Source: Pontiellaceae bacterium B12227
GTDB taxonomy: Bacteria > Verrucomicrobiota > Kiritimatiellia > Kiritimatiellales > Pontiellaceae
NCBI GenBank assembly: GCA_029432775.1
Contig: JAROAZ010000002.1
Span: forward strand, 124,001 to 188,000
Direction of reading: 5' to 3'
Length of the DNA stretch: 64,000 bases
Position 1 is the first letter of the stretch. The number at the start of each line of letters is the position of its first letter. The position numbers were made by a program, and so were the translations under genes. Shown piece after piece: positions 8,076 through 15,862 of the stretch. The notes below the pieces were generated by a model, which was not told the DNA's origin, ran no database searches, and was given only the letters and a program-made list of their open reading frames with translations.

Positions 8076-9272
8076 TCAGTGGCCGTGGCCGGCGTGGGGA
8101 TCCATGCCGCTGGTCACCATCTGGGCTTTGAGGGTGAAGGCTCCGGCGGCGACATATTTTTCATCCGGCTCAAGCCCACTGACGATTTCAACATGACGGT
8201 CATCGGAAAGGCCAAGCGCAACCACCTCCGGAATAAATCCGTTCGGACTGGGCACAAAGACCACGCTCTCGCCATCCAGGGTCTGGACGGCTTCGCGCGG
8301 AACCACCACGGCGGCATCGATGGATTTAATCTTGATCTTCGCCCGCACAAAGGCACCGGGCGTAAAATCATCCCGGGCATCCTGCAGAATACAGCGAGCC
8401 GTAAAGGTTCGTGTTTCATGGGAAATAATCGGGCTGATGTATTTAATCTGACCGTCCGCCACACAACCGTCGCGGGCGATAAAGTTGACCGGCATGCCTT
8501 TACGCAGCAGATGCTGGTATTGCGGGAAGACGCTGATGTCGGCCCAGACGCTTGAAAGATCGGCGACTTCGAACAGGAGTTTGTCATCGCCCACCACCTC
8601 GCCGACGGCGAGATCTTTAGAAATAATGACCCCGGCGTTCGGCGCGGTTAATTTATAGACCGCCATCGTTTCACGGTTTTCCAGCGAGGCGAGCACACTG
8701 CCTTTTTTGACTTCATCACCGATTTCGGCATAGACCGCGCGGACAATACTGGCATAGCGCGGCGAAATGGAAGCGGAGGTATCGCGGTTCAGTTTGATTT
8801 CAGCCGGAAAAACGGAGCTTTGTGCAACCGTGCCGCCGGCGGCTTCCCGAACCTCAATCCCGATCTTATCAAACATTTCCTGCGTCAGCTTGATGCCCTC
8901 AACCGGCCCGTGATCGTGTCCGGCATGATCGTCGTGATCATCGTGTAAGTCGTGATCCGGAATGCCGTCGCCATCGTGGTCGTGCGGAACCGGTTCGACT
9001 GCCGGAGCAGCGACCGGGCAGCAGGCATCTCCAGCGACATGCTGATGCGCGGCGGCATGTGGAGCGAATGTCTCTTCCGCCTGTACGTCATGATCATGGC
9101 CGGCGTGATCATTCTCCTGTTTTTCCAATCCCTGGAGGCCGGGCAACGTGAAGCCGCCTTCTTTTTTCGCTAGGCAGGAGGCGCATTCGCAATCTCCGGT
9201 GCCGCACGTTTGGGCTTCCACAACTAAAATGCCTGCCAGCAACAGACCAAATACCATTAATACGTTTTTCAT
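8076..9272 (-). CDS. cusB: Efflux RND periplasmic adaptor (CusB/CzcB type) with His/Cys-rich N-terminus
   Basis: A 398-residue membrane-fusion protein. After a signal peptide come a Cys cluster (TCGTGDCECASC, residues about 22-33), several histidine-rich stretches (DHAGHDHDV, HDHDGDGIPDHDLHDDHDD, AGHDHGPVEG), and then the adaptor core from about residue 130 (IKLTQEMFDKIGIEV, a barrel-sandwich hybrid with ISPRYASIVRAVYAEIGDEV, and the beta-barrel and membrane-proximal parts). The DHDGDGIPD piece resembles a thrombospondin-3-type calcium loop. The extra N-terminal 100 residues probably bind metal in the periplasm and hand it to the pump. The protein also ends HAGHGH. It lies 3 bp from the channel gene in the same operon. 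Confidence 0.9.
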   Translation of the reverse strand: MKNVLMVFGLLLAGILVVEAQTCGTGDCECASCLAKKEGGFTLPGLQGLEKQENDHAGHDHDVQAEETFAPHAAAHQHVAGDACCPVAAPAVEPVPHDHDGDGIPDHDLHDDHDDHAGHDHGPVEGIKLTQEMFDKIGIEVREAAGGTVAQSSVFPAEIKLNRDTSASISPRYASIVRAVYAEIGDEVKKGSVLASLENRETMAVYKLTAPNAGVIISKDLAVGEVVGDDKLLFEVADLSSVWADISVFPQYQHLLRKGMPVNFIARDGCVADGQIKYISPIISHETRTFTARCILQDARDDFTPGAFVRAKIKIKSIDAAVVVPREAVQTLDGESVVFVPSPNGFIPEVVALGLSDDRHVEIVSGLEPDEKYVAAGAFTLKAQMVTSGMDPHAGHGH

Positions 9273-9275
9273 CGT

Positions 9276-10481
9276 CTAAATTCCTTCCTGTAAAAATTGT
9301 GAAACTTCGGCCCGGGCCACATGGGCATCCTGCAGAGCTTCGATATACCGCACGCGGATTTCCGCGAGATGCTGCTGCGCATTGATCAGCTCATACCACG
9401 AAAACCGGCCGGCATCATATCCGGCCCGGCTCAGCTCATAGGCCCTTTCCGCTTTCGGGGTCAGGTTATCGCGCGTCATTTCGGCTTCGGTTTTAGCCCC
9501 GTTGTAGAGCGCAATCAGCATAGACAGCCGTTCCTGCAACTGACGGCGAACCTCGTTCTGTTGCGCCTGGAGCGCTTCAGCCTGCAACATAATAGACGCC
9601 TGCTCCGCCTTCCCCGCCCGAACAAAATTAAGTGGCATGGATGCGCCCAGTACAAAGGTGTTTACATCTTCTGCCGCTTCATATTTATATCCGGCACCCA
9701 GTGTAATATCGGCCGCATCTTTGGCCTTGGCGCTGGCCGCCATGGCCTGCGCCACCTCAATCTGTGCAGTAATTTGCCGTAGCGACGGATGCGACGGATC
9801 TATGATCGTCTCTTCGAGGACCGGGAGGTCGTAATACGCGCCCTCCAGCTCCGCCATTCCGGCCTCGGATATCCCGATCAGCGAGGCCAGCCTAATGCGC
9901 GCGGCTTTCAGGTCGCCGAAACAGCAGGTCTGCGAAAGAAGAATTTCCTCCAGTGCCAGTTCTGCCTCCAGCACTTCGAGCTCGGAACTGCCGCCATTGG
10001 CGTGTTTCCGTTTGGCCACCTCAACAAAAGCCCGGCCGAGCTGTTCCTGCTCGACACGAACCAGGCCAATTTCCTGCTGGGCAAAAACGCTGATGAAGGC
10101 CAGCCGGACTTCAGCCAGTAACGCCAGCTCTTTCCGGGCCTCGGCCTGAAAAGCAATGCCGATCGATTTTTCAGCCACGGCCCGGGCGCTCTTTTGTTTG
10201 CCTCCACGCTGAAAGGTCTGTTTGAGCATAATCTCGTATTCGGTATCGTTAAATCCATCGAGATCGCCGCCAACCCCTTCCGCCGTAACGTTAAGCAAAG
10301 GGTTTTTCCAGCGGCCGGAAGCCCCCACCGCTTTTTCCGCGGCCTGTGTTTGCAGGCGGGCGGCCTTCAACTCGGGCGAGTTTACACGGGCCAGCTGAAG
10401 TGCCTGGTCGAGCGTGAGCTTTTGTTCTTCGGCTGAGACGGACAGAACGAGCCCGCACAGCACAGCTATAATTTGTTTCAT
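9276..10481 (-). CDS. TolC-family outer-membrane channel protein (CusC/CzcC type)
   Basis: A 401-residue protein with a short signal peptide (IIAVLCGLVLSVSAEE) and the long paired helical repeats of outer-membrane efflux proteins: LTLDQALQLARVNSPELKAA at the N-terminal repeat, and KAERAYELSRAGYDAGRFSW with WYELINAQQHLAEIRVRY at the C-terminal repeat. It should form the trimeric outer-membrane and periplasmic tunnel for the RND pump. It is the first large gene of the operon order channel-adaptor-pump, all on the minus strand with short gaps. No lipobox cysteine is seen, unlike E. coli CusC. Confidence 0.9.
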   Translation of the reverse strand: MKQIIAVLCGLVLSVSAEEQKLTLDQALQLARVNSPELKAARLQTQAAEKAVGASGRWKNPLLNVTAEGVGGDLDGFNDTEYEIMLKQTFQRGGKQKSARAVAEKSIGIAFQAEARKELALLAEVRLAFISVFAQQEIGLVRVEQEQLGRAFVEVAKRKHANGGSSELEVLEAELALEEILLSQTCCFGDLKAARIRLASLIGISEAGMAELEGAYYDLPVLEETIIDPSHPSLRQITAQIEVAQAMAASAKAKDAADITLGAGYKYEAAEDVNTFVLGASMPLNFVRAGKAEQASIMLQAEALQAQQNEVRRQLQERLSMLIALYNGAKTEAEMTRDNLTPKAERAYELSRAGYDAGRFSWYELINAQQHLAEIRVRYIEALQDAHVARAEVSQFLQEGI

Positions 10482-10503
10482 TTGATACTCCTGATTTCAA
10501 TTG

Positions 10504-10545
10504 TTCCAAAGGTTGGAAACCCACAACGGGTTCCAGAGATTGGAA
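10504..10545. repeat. Two TTCCAR-N3-YTGGAA palindromes in one intergenic gap
   Basis: TTCCAAAGGTTGGAA (10504-10518) and TTCCAGAGATTGGAA (10531-10545) lie 12 bp apart between the channel gene and the small Cys/His-rich gene. This is the tightest pair of the dispersed family described under the window-wide repeat entry. Confidence 0.8.
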
Positions 10546-10548
10546 AAA

Positions 10549-10890
10549 TCAAATCAGAAGCTGGATGGTCCGAAGGCCGGGAGGCGGGCCATGGACCGGA
10601 GGGGCGGCTGGCGTAAAGGCCGGCCGGGTCTGGTTCAGCACAAACAGCTGAATCATGGAAGCGGGCGCAGGCGCGTCCGCAGAGCAAACAGAAAGATTCT
10701 GATCCACTTCAAGTGGTTCGGTGCACACGGTATTGCTGTCGCAGGAGTGGCATTCGCAGGTGTGTACCGCAGAAATCTGATCAGGAAGTTCAGAAAACGG
10801 CGAGGCGTGATGATGCCGGTCCGCGTGTGTGCAGGGCAACGCCACGTACAAGAGCGCAACAATCAATAGGATGTTCTTCCATACCTTCAT
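10549..10890 (-). CDS. Small secreted Cys/His-rich protein at head of metal-efflux operon
   Basis: A 113-residue protein with a signal peptide (ILLIVALLYVALPCTHA) followed by DRHHHASP and a cysteine run HTCECHSCDS, then a proline-rich C-terminus (FTPAAPPVHGPPPGL). No family is recognised. The His and Cys clusters and its position 67 bp upstream of the channel gene, same strand, suggest a periplasmic metal-binding or sensing partner of the efflux system. It may also set transcription of the operon, since the promoter should lie upstream of 10890. Start choice is by the signal peptide. Confidence 0.6.
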   Translation of the reverse strand: MKVWKNILLIVALLYVALPCTHADRHHHASPFSELPDQISAVHTCECHSCDSNTVCTEPLEVDQNLSVCSADAPAPASMIQLFVLNQTRPAFTPAAPPVHGPPPGLRTIQLLI

Positions 10891-10928
10891 TCAGCGCATA
10901 TTGACCAGATTACTCACCATTAGTTCAA

Positions 10929-10959
10929 GAAAAAACCGCCCTGCTTCCACAGGACGGTC
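10929..10959 (-). terminator. Rho-independent terminator after rubredoxin
   Basis: On the minus strand ACCGTCCTG, a short loop, CAGGGCGGT and then TTTTTT form a stem-loop with a U-tract about 22 bp past the rubredoxin stop. It separates rubredoxin from the metal-efflux operon downstream. Confidence 0.75.
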
Positions 10960-10981
10960 ATTCATTTCGGCTTCAGGCTGA

Positions 10982-11146
10982 TTAGCCTTCAATGACAGAA
11001 AAGTCATCTTTGCCTACACCACATTCGGGGCATTCCCAATCGTCGGGAATGTCTTCAAACTGAGTGCCGGGCGCAATGCCGCTGTCAGGGTCGCCGATTT
11101 CCGGATCGTAGATCCAGCCACAAACGTCGCAGATATATTTCTTCAT
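10982..11146 (-). CDS. Rubredoxin
   Basis: A 54-residue protein, [20 protein letters not shown] at the start and [18 protein letters not shown] at the end. It has both iron-binding knuckles (CDVCG and CPECG) and the conserved Asp-Trp before the second one, the full rubredoxin pattern at the normal length. It carries single electrons in the cytoplasm; the flavodiiron protein encoded 350 bp away is the obvious acceptor, as in rubredoxin:oxygen oxidoreductase systems. Start at ATG 11146 with AAGGAG about 6 bp upstream. It is followed by its own terminator and so is probably a separate transcript. Confidence 0.95.
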   Translation of the reverse strand: MKKYICDVCGWIYDPEIGDPDSGIAPGTQFEDIPDDWECPECGVGKDDFSVIEG

Positions 11147-11290
11147 GATCTATACTCCTTGGTTCAAAAACTGGTTAGATAATTCCCGTCTTTCCAACAG
11201 GTCGCAAGGTCATTCTTGTTAGAATTTGCCCTGCTTTTTCACTAACTAGTACATAGTCACTGATTAGTTGTCGTGTTCGTCTGGGTTATT

Positions 11291-11351
11291 ACAAAAGCAC
11301 GCAAAGTCAGGAAGTTATCAATTCTTTGCTCCCTTTGCGCCCTTCTGTTAA
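11291..11351. repeat. Intergenic hairpin repeat, CGCAAAG family copy 1
   Basis: The left arm ACAAAAGCACGCAAAG pairs imperfectly with the right arm CTTTGCGCCCTTCTGT across about 30 bp. The words ACAGAAG and CGCAAAG are shared with the hairpin at 35713-35784, so this is a dispersed family. It lies between rubredoxin and the flavodiiron operon. Confidence 0.55.
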
Positions 11352-11378
11352 ACAAGGCAGTGATCCATTGAAAGAATA

Positions 11379-11489
11379 CTAGTCCTCTTCCTTCTTAAAC
11401 ATTTCTTTCGGCACATGGCAGAGCGGACAGGTGTCCGGTGCTTCGTCGCCTTCGTGTACATGTCCGCAAACTGTGCATACCCATTTCAT
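11379..11489 (-). CDS. Mini rubredoxin-like domain protein (36 aa)
   Basis: A 36-residue protein, MKWVCTVCGHVHEGDEAPDT followed by CPLCHVPKEMF, with two CxxC knuckles. This is the shortened rubredoxin-like domain found at the C-terminus of rubrerythrin and high-molecular-weight rubredoxins, here as a free-standing gene. It starts 10 bp after the flavodiiron stop, with AAGGAGTTCAGT before ATG 11489, so it is co-translated with that enzyme and probably feeds electrons to it. The longer in-frame extension upstream overlaps the flavodiiron gene and is unlikely to be translated. Confidence 0.85.
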   Translation of the reverse strand: MKWVCTVCGHVHEGDEAPDTCPLCHVPKEMFKKEED

Positions 11490-11499
11490 ACTGAACTCC

Positions 11500-12690
11500 T
11501 TAATTTTCGAATTGCTCAGCATACTTACCCATTTGCCGGCCGGCTTCACGACATTGTTCAAGAATTTCCGGTGTCGGGACGTATTGTGAGCGGATCGGGT
11601 CCTGCGTGATTTCAATTTTCATCTCTTTCATCGCGTCTTCCACTTCTGAAGCACCACCGCGCTTACTCCAGCCATAGGAGCCGAAGGCAAAGCCCTGCTT
11701 ATTGGTCGGGCGCAGCCCTTTCATGTAGCAGAGCACACCGGCCATATTCGGCATCAGTGTGTTGTTGAGTGTCGGAGAACCGATGGCAATGGCCGCGCAG
11801 TCGAGAATTTCCGTAACAATTGTGGTGGCGTGGGTGGTATCGACATTATAGAAGCGGGCTTCCACATCGCATTCCTGTGCGCCTTCCAGAATGGCATCCG
11901 CCATCTGCTGAGTTGAATTCCACATGGTTGCATAGAGAACAATGATTTTCGGAGTCGGCTTGCACACCACCCATTTCTGATAGGCCTCGAAGACCTCTTT
12001 GAGGTGGCTGCGCCAGATGACGCCGTGGCTCGGAGCAATCATTTCAATATCGAGTTCCGCAGCTTTGGCCATGGTCTGGGCAATCGGGCGGCCGTAGAGC
12101 ATCACGATGTTCGCATAGTACGCCTTGGCTTCGTGCAGGACCACATCCAGCGGCTCTTCGTCGTCGAAACGGAAGGCCGAAGCAAAGTGCTGGCCGAACG
12201 CATCCATCGAGAAAAGAATTTTGTCTTCCGGAACATACGTAAACATCGATTCGGGCCAGTGCACCATCGGGGTATTGATGAAAGAGAGCGAACGCTTACC
12301 AAGCGAAATGCTGTCGCCGTCATCAACCACATGCCATTTCCAGGCGGAGGTATCGAAATGCTTTTCGAGCGCGATTTTACATTTTTCGTTGCAGACCATT
12401 TCCGCGTTCGGGCAGACCGCCATGAGCGCCGGCAGACCGCCGGAGTGGTCGGGCTCGGCGTGGTTGCACACGATGTAATTGATGTTTTCGAGCGCCGTGA
12501 ACGATTTGATGTGCTCAATGTGCTTGTCCGAGTAAGGGCCCTTCACTCCATCAATCACCGCGCATTTTTCATCTTCGATGAGGTAGGAGTTATAGGTGGA
12601 CCCGCTTTCGGTCTTATAGCCGTGAAAGTCGCGTACGGTCCAGTCGATATGACCGACCCAGTTAATTCCGTTTTTTAATTCCGTATTCAT
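11500..12690 (-). CDS. Flavodiiron protein (rubredoxin:O2/NO oxidoreductase)
   Basis: A 396-residue class A flavodiiron protein. The N-terminal metallo-beta-lactamase-like domain carries the di-iron ligands HAEPDHSGG near residue 77 and SPSHGVIW near residue 225. The C-terminal flavodoxin domain starts near 250 (IIVLYATMWNSTQQMA, FMN phosphate loop) and includes AIGSPTLNNTLMP. These enzymes reduce O2 to water or NO to N2O in the cytoplasm with electrons from rubredoxin. It overlaps the Rrf2 gene by 4 bp and is followed by a mini-rubredoxin, giving a sensor-enzyme-carrier operon. O2 versus NO preference is not decidable here. Confidence 0.93.
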   Translation of the reverse strand: MNTELKNGINWVGHIDWTVRDFHGYKTESGSTYNSYLIEDEKCAVIDGVKGPYSDKHIEHIKSFTALENINYIVCNHAEPDHSGGLPALMAVCPNAEMVCNEKCKIALEKHFDTSAWKWHVVDDGDSISLGKRSLSFINTPMVHWPESMFTYVPEDKILFSMDAFGQHFASAFRFDDEEPLDVVLHEAKAYYANIVMLYGRPIAQTMAKAAELDIEMIAPSHGVIWRSHLKEVFEAYQKWVVCKPTPKIIVLYATMWNSTQQMADAILEGAQECDVEARFYNVDTTHATTIVTEILDCAAIAIGSPTLNNTLMPNMAGVLCYMKGLRPTNKQGFAFGSYGWSKRGGASEVEDAMKEMKIEITQDPIRSQYVPTPEILEQCREAGRQMGKYAEQFEN

Positions 12691-13118
12691 TCGCTTTCTT
12701 TTCCCCAGTTAGATTCCTGCGCCAGCTGCGCAAGCGTTGTTTCATCAAAATAATCCCGCACCTGCCGGGCCAATCCCGGCAATAACACCCCCAGAACACA
12801 GTCGGTACGAGGGCACTTACTCTTACCAAAAAGGCACGGATTGCAAAGCATGGAACCTTCCATAACTTCGTAAATCTCCAGCAAGGTGATCTTCTCCGGC
12901 TCCTTCGCCAGTGTGACACCGCCGGCCGGACCCCGGTTCGATGTAATCAGCCCCGCTTTTGTAAGGCGTTGATGCACTTTAGCTAAATGATGCCGTGAAG
13001 CCTCAAAGAGCTCTGCAATTTCACCGGTCGTGGATTTTCCATCCGGTTCAATGGCCAGATGGACCATTGAGTGCAATGCCAGCGCGGTGGCATCGGAAAT
13101 TTTTATAATATCAGCCAT
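12687..13118 (-). CDS. Rrf2-family transcriptional regulator with four-cysteine cluster
   Basis: A 143-residue winged-helix regulator: N-terminal HTH (ALALHSMVHLAIEPDGKSTT, then ASRHHLAKVHQRLTKAGLIT), wing NRGPAGGVTLAK, and a dimerisation helix. Cysteines at 92, 95, 102 and 107 (CNPCLFGKSKCPRTDC) match the cluster region of IscR/NsrR/RsrR-type members, so an Fe-S cofactor responding to O2, NO or redox state is likely. It overlaps the flavodiiron gene by ATGA and very probably autoregulates this operon. The promoter region upstream contains an imperfect palindrome (13127-13159). Confidence 0.9.
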   Translation of the reverse strand: MADIIKISDATALALHSMVHLAIEPDGKSTTGEIAELFEASRHHLAKVHQRLTKAGLITSNRGPAGGVTLAKEPEKITLLEIYEVMEGSMLCNPCLFGKSKCPRTDCVLGVLLPGLARQVRDYFDETTLAQLAQESNWGKESE

Positions 13119-13126
13119 TTTTTCTT

Positions 13127-13159
13127 CCGTTAAATAAGCAATAGCGTACCTATTTACGG
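13127..13159. promoter_or_regulatory. Possible operator of the Rrf2-flavodiiron operon
   Basis: CCGTTAAATA and TATTTACGG face each other across 14 bp directly upstream of the Rrf2 start. An A+T-rich imperfect inverted repeat here fits Rrf2 operators, which overlap their own promoters. The call rests on position and symmetry only. Confidence 0.35.
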
Positions 13160-13233
13160 ATTAAGCTCCGCCGGATCAATTCCAAACCTTGGAAAAAGTG
13201 CCCGGTGCTCGCTAAACGGGAAACCGGAACGCG

Positions 13234-13252
13234 GGCAGACCATGGGTCTGCC
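13234..13252. repeat. Perfect hairpin GGCAGACC-ATG-GGTCTGCC
   Basis: An 8-bp perfect stem with a 3-nt loop in the gap between the Rrf2 promoter and the aminotransferase terminator. It has no U-tract. The style matches the larger hairpin repeats elsewhere in the window. A TTCCAAACCTTGGAA palindrome lies 40 bp to the left at 13180-13194. Confidence 0.5.
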
Positions 13253-13304
13253 GCTACAGCACTACTCCACCAAAGCGGCTGTTGAGTGGCCAGAATCCAC
13301 CCAC

Positions 13305-13333
13305 AAAAAAGCCCGACCGTGATGGCCGGGCTT
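13305..13333 (-). terminator. Terminator of the aspartate aminotransferase gene
   Basis: On the minus strand AAGCCCGGCC, loop ATCAC, GGTCGGGCTT and then a run of T make a strong stem-loop 24 bp past the aminotransferase stop. A TTCCAATGATTGGAA palindrome (13340-13354) separates stop codon and terminator. Confidence 0.8.
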
Positions 13334-13356
13334 GTTTATTTCCAATGATTGGAAAT

Positions 13357-14559
13357 TTAGGCGTTGAGCGCTTCCGCGATGGCATCGCAGACGTAGTCAA
13401 TGTTACCGGAGGTGAGTCCGGCCACGTTAATGCGCCCGCCATTCACGATGTAGATGCCTTTGTTTTCCTTGAGCCAGGCGACAATGTCGTTAGACAGACC
13501 GCTGAAGGAGAACATACCGCGCTGTTCCTTGATGAAAGAGAAGTCCTGCTTCACTCCGCGGGCGGCGAGGCCATCCACGAGAGCGGCGCGCATTTCCTTG
13601 ATCCGAACGCGCATTTCGGCCACTTCGCCGATCCACTGCTCATAGAGCACAGCATCGTCGAGCACGGCGCTGGCGGCCAGCCCACCGTGCGCGGGCGGGT
13701 TGGAATAGTTCACACGAACCACCAGTTTCACGTGGCTGAGTGCCACTGCGGTTTCTTCGGCGGACGGCGTGACGATGGTCAAGGCGCCGGTACGCTCGTT
13801 GTAGAGCCCAAAGTTTTTCGAGAAGGAGCTGGCGACCAGGAAGTCGATGCCAGCGGCGGCAAATTTTTCGATGGCCGCGCGATCTTCTTCGATGCTGTCG
13901 CCGAAGCCCTGATAGGCAAAGTCGAGGAACGGCGTCCACCCTTTGGCCTTGGCCAGTTCGACTACTTTATCCCACTGGTCGCCGATGAGGTCGACGCCGG
14001 TCGGATTGTGGCAGCAGACGTGCATGAGCACAATATCGCCGGCCGGGACATTTTCGAGAGCGGCAAGCATGCCTTCGAAATCAACATCTTTGGTTTCCGG
14101 GTTGTAGTAGGGATAATCGTTAATGGCGAAACCGGCTGCCGTGAAGATGCCTTTGTGGTTCGCCCAGGTCGGCGTGCTGACCCACAGTTTGGCATCCGGA
14201 TTAAATTTTTTCAGCAGGTCCCCGCCGGTACGCAGTGCGCCGGTTCCGCCCGGAGTGTGCATGGTTGCGGCCCGCTTGGAGCTGATGACTTCGCTATCGG
14301 CACCGAAGAGCAGTTTCTGAACATTTGCCGCATAGGCAGGACTTCCGGGGATTGGAAGATAGCCCTTGGTGGTTTCGGTTTCAGCCAGTTTGACTTCTGC
14401 GGTTTTGATGCAGTTCAGGATCGGAGTGGTTCCGTTGTCATCCTTGAACACCCCGACACCCAGATTCACTTTGTTCGGGTTTGCGTCTTTTTTAAATGCT
14501 TCAGTCAGGCCCAGAATAGCGTCAGCCGGCGCAGCTTCAATTTCTTTCCACATGTTCAT
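13357..14559 (-). CDS. aspC: Aspartate/aromatic amino acid aminotransferase (class I)
   Basis: A 400-residue PLP enzyme of the AspC/TyrB type. Visible motifs are MWKEIEAAPADAILGL at the start, the substrate-binding NLGVGVFKD, CHNPTGVDL near residue 190, FLDFAYQGFG near 220 (PLP-ring Asp and Tyr), and the Schiff-base lysine in SSFSKNFGLYNER near residue 250. A conserved C-terminal Arg region follows. It interconverts aspartate and oxaloacetate with 2-oxoglutarate and glutamate in the cytoplasm. Length is normal. It lies 69 bp after the NDP kinase gene on the same strand, separated by a hairpin, and ends with its own terminator. Confidence 0.93.
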   Translation of the reverse strand: MNMWKEIEAAPADAILGLTEAFKKDANPNKVNLGVGVFKDDNGTTPILNCIKTAEVKLAETETTKGYLPIPGSPAYAANVQKLLFGADSEVISSKRAATMHTPGGTGALRTGGDLLKKFNPDAKLWVSTPTWANHKGIFTAAGFAINDYPYYNPETKDVDFEGMLAALENVPAGDIVLMHVCCHNPTGVDLIGDQWDKVVELAKAKGWTPFLDFAYQGFGDSIEEDRAAIEKFAAAGIDFLVASSFSKNFGLYNERTGALTIVTPSAEETAVALSHVKLVVRVNYSNPPAHGGLAASAVLDDAVLYEQWIGEVAEMRVRIKEMRAALVDGLAARGVKQDFSFIKEQRGMFSFSGLSNDIVAWLKENKGIYIVNGGRINVAGLTSGNIDYVCDAIAEALNA

Positions 14560-14592
14560 TACTTCTCCATCGTGTTGATTGATAAGTGACCC

Positions 14593-14618
14593 GTGAGGCG
14601 TGCTTTATCACGCCTCAC
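14593..14618. repeat. Perfect 10-bp hairpin between NDP kinase and aspC
   Basis: GTGAGGCGTG, loop CTTTAT, CACGCCTCAC. Flanking GTGACCC and TCACGTTTCACG extend the symmetry imperfectly. No U-tract on either side, so it is more likely a hairpin repeat or mRNA-processing stem than a terminator. Confidence 0.6.
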
Positions 14619-14628
14619 AGATCACGTT

Positions 14629-15789
14629 TCACGAATAATACTCTTTGTACCAGCGCGCAATGGTATCGTCGGCAACCTTGAGGATACCGATTTCGCGCTG
14701 TGCATTTTCCGGCGAGTCGGATGCGTGCGCGGCATTCACCATGATATCCGTACCGAATTCTTTACGTACAGACCCCGGCTCAGCCTTACTCGGATCGGTC
14801 GGCCCCAGCGTATTGCGGATTTTCTGAATCGCATTTTCACCGGCATACACGAGCACCATGCTGCGGGCGCAGCCTTCAGCCATGGTGGAGTCCAGATCAA
14901 CATCGGGAGCCCACAGGCCGGTCATGTACTTCATGATCTCGTAGAACTGGTTGTCGCCATATGCCGGGCCCAGTGTGCCTTCAAGGGCCTCGCGCACGTC
15001 GGCGGGCATTTCAAAGTTGAATTCATTTTTCAACACTTCACAGGCTTTATCCACCGCACGGCCACCGAGCTTTTCGCGCAGTACATGCTGTACCGGGCCA
15101 TAAAACTCCTGCGCCTGTCCCAGGCTCATCTGCTGGACCTTAATGCCGATCAGGCGCAGGCCCGAACGGGAGAAGATGTCCATAATATTGCCCGGGCGTG
15201 AGCTCGGGAAGGTGAAGTTGTCCGGTTTAATGATAACGAGGGCCTGCTCGACGTTTTCGTCATCAGCCAGGCGAAGCGCATTCTCGAGAATACCCCCATC
15301 CTGTTCTGAAAAGTCCGACCAGAGCTTCAGGGTCTTGCCCGCAATTTCCGCAGTGGGAGCGGTAAGAACGGCCGGTTCGAAATAGGTCACGTTCCCTTCG
15401 TTATCTTTAATATAGTCGCCAAAGGTTCCGCGAATCGTGTCGGCGCTTTCGATCGAGTCTTCAAATCCGCCGATGGCATCGCGCAGCTTGCGCACGGCAT
15501 TCTCGCCCTCGAACAAAAACATCAGGACCCGGTGGACCTGTCCGTCTTCGGTCGGCGAAAATTCGCGTTCAATATATTCCGAGAGCAGCTCCCGGATTTC
15601 CGGCCAGACTTCCTGCTCATTCCGAATGAGCTCCGCATAGCCTTTCACCAACTCCGGGCTGGGCCCGATCATCCGCGCAGCAACCAGATTCAGTCCGGTT
15701 GTACTGAGCAATCTTCCAAGAACCCCGCCGGTGCGCGATTTACGCAGCGTGTAAGGGGTCACTAATACATATCCAAGTTCCTTTGACAT
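14629..15789 (-). CDS. Tandem-domain nucleoside-diphosphate kinase, N-terminal domain degenerate
   Basis: A 386-residue protein, over twice the usual NDK length. The C-terminal domain, from about residue 180, has the family motifs ALVIIKPDNF and the active-site histidine in NAAHASDSPENAQREI. The N-terminal domain follows the same layout (GYVLVTPYTL, VLMFLFEGENAVRKLRDAIG) but the KPD lysine is replaced and the segment matching the catalytic histidine reads YFEPAVLTAPT, so phosphotransfer by that half is not expected. The enzyme should equilibrate NTPs and NDPs; the first half may be structural or regulatory. The C-terminal domain also has an insertion of about 50 residues before the catalytic part. 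It is divergent from the rsmB-like gene. Confidence 0.85.
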   Translation of the reverse strand: MSKELGYVLVTPYTLRKSRTGGVLGRLLSTTGLNLVAARMIGPSPELVKGYAELIRNEQEVWPEIRELLSEYIEREFSPTEDGQVHRVLMFLFEGENAVRKLRDAIGGFEDSIESADTIRGTFGDYIKDNEGNVTYFEPAVLTAPTAEIAGKTLKLWSDFSEQDGGILENALRLADDENVEQALVIIKPDNFTFPSSRPGNIMDIFSRSGLRLIGIKVQQMSLGQAQEFYGPVQHVLREKLGGRAVDKACEVLKNEFNFEMPADVREALEGTLGPAYGDNQFYEIMKYMTGLWAPDVDLDSTMAEGCARSMVLVYAGENAIQKIRNTLGPTDPSKAEPGSVRKEFGTDIMVNAAHASDSPENAQREIGILKVADDTIARWYKEYYS

Positions 15790-15862
15790 TTACATCCTCC
15801 TAAAGTATTGAAGGACTTCATACCGACCATCGATTACGGGCACAACCCAGAAATACGACTTT

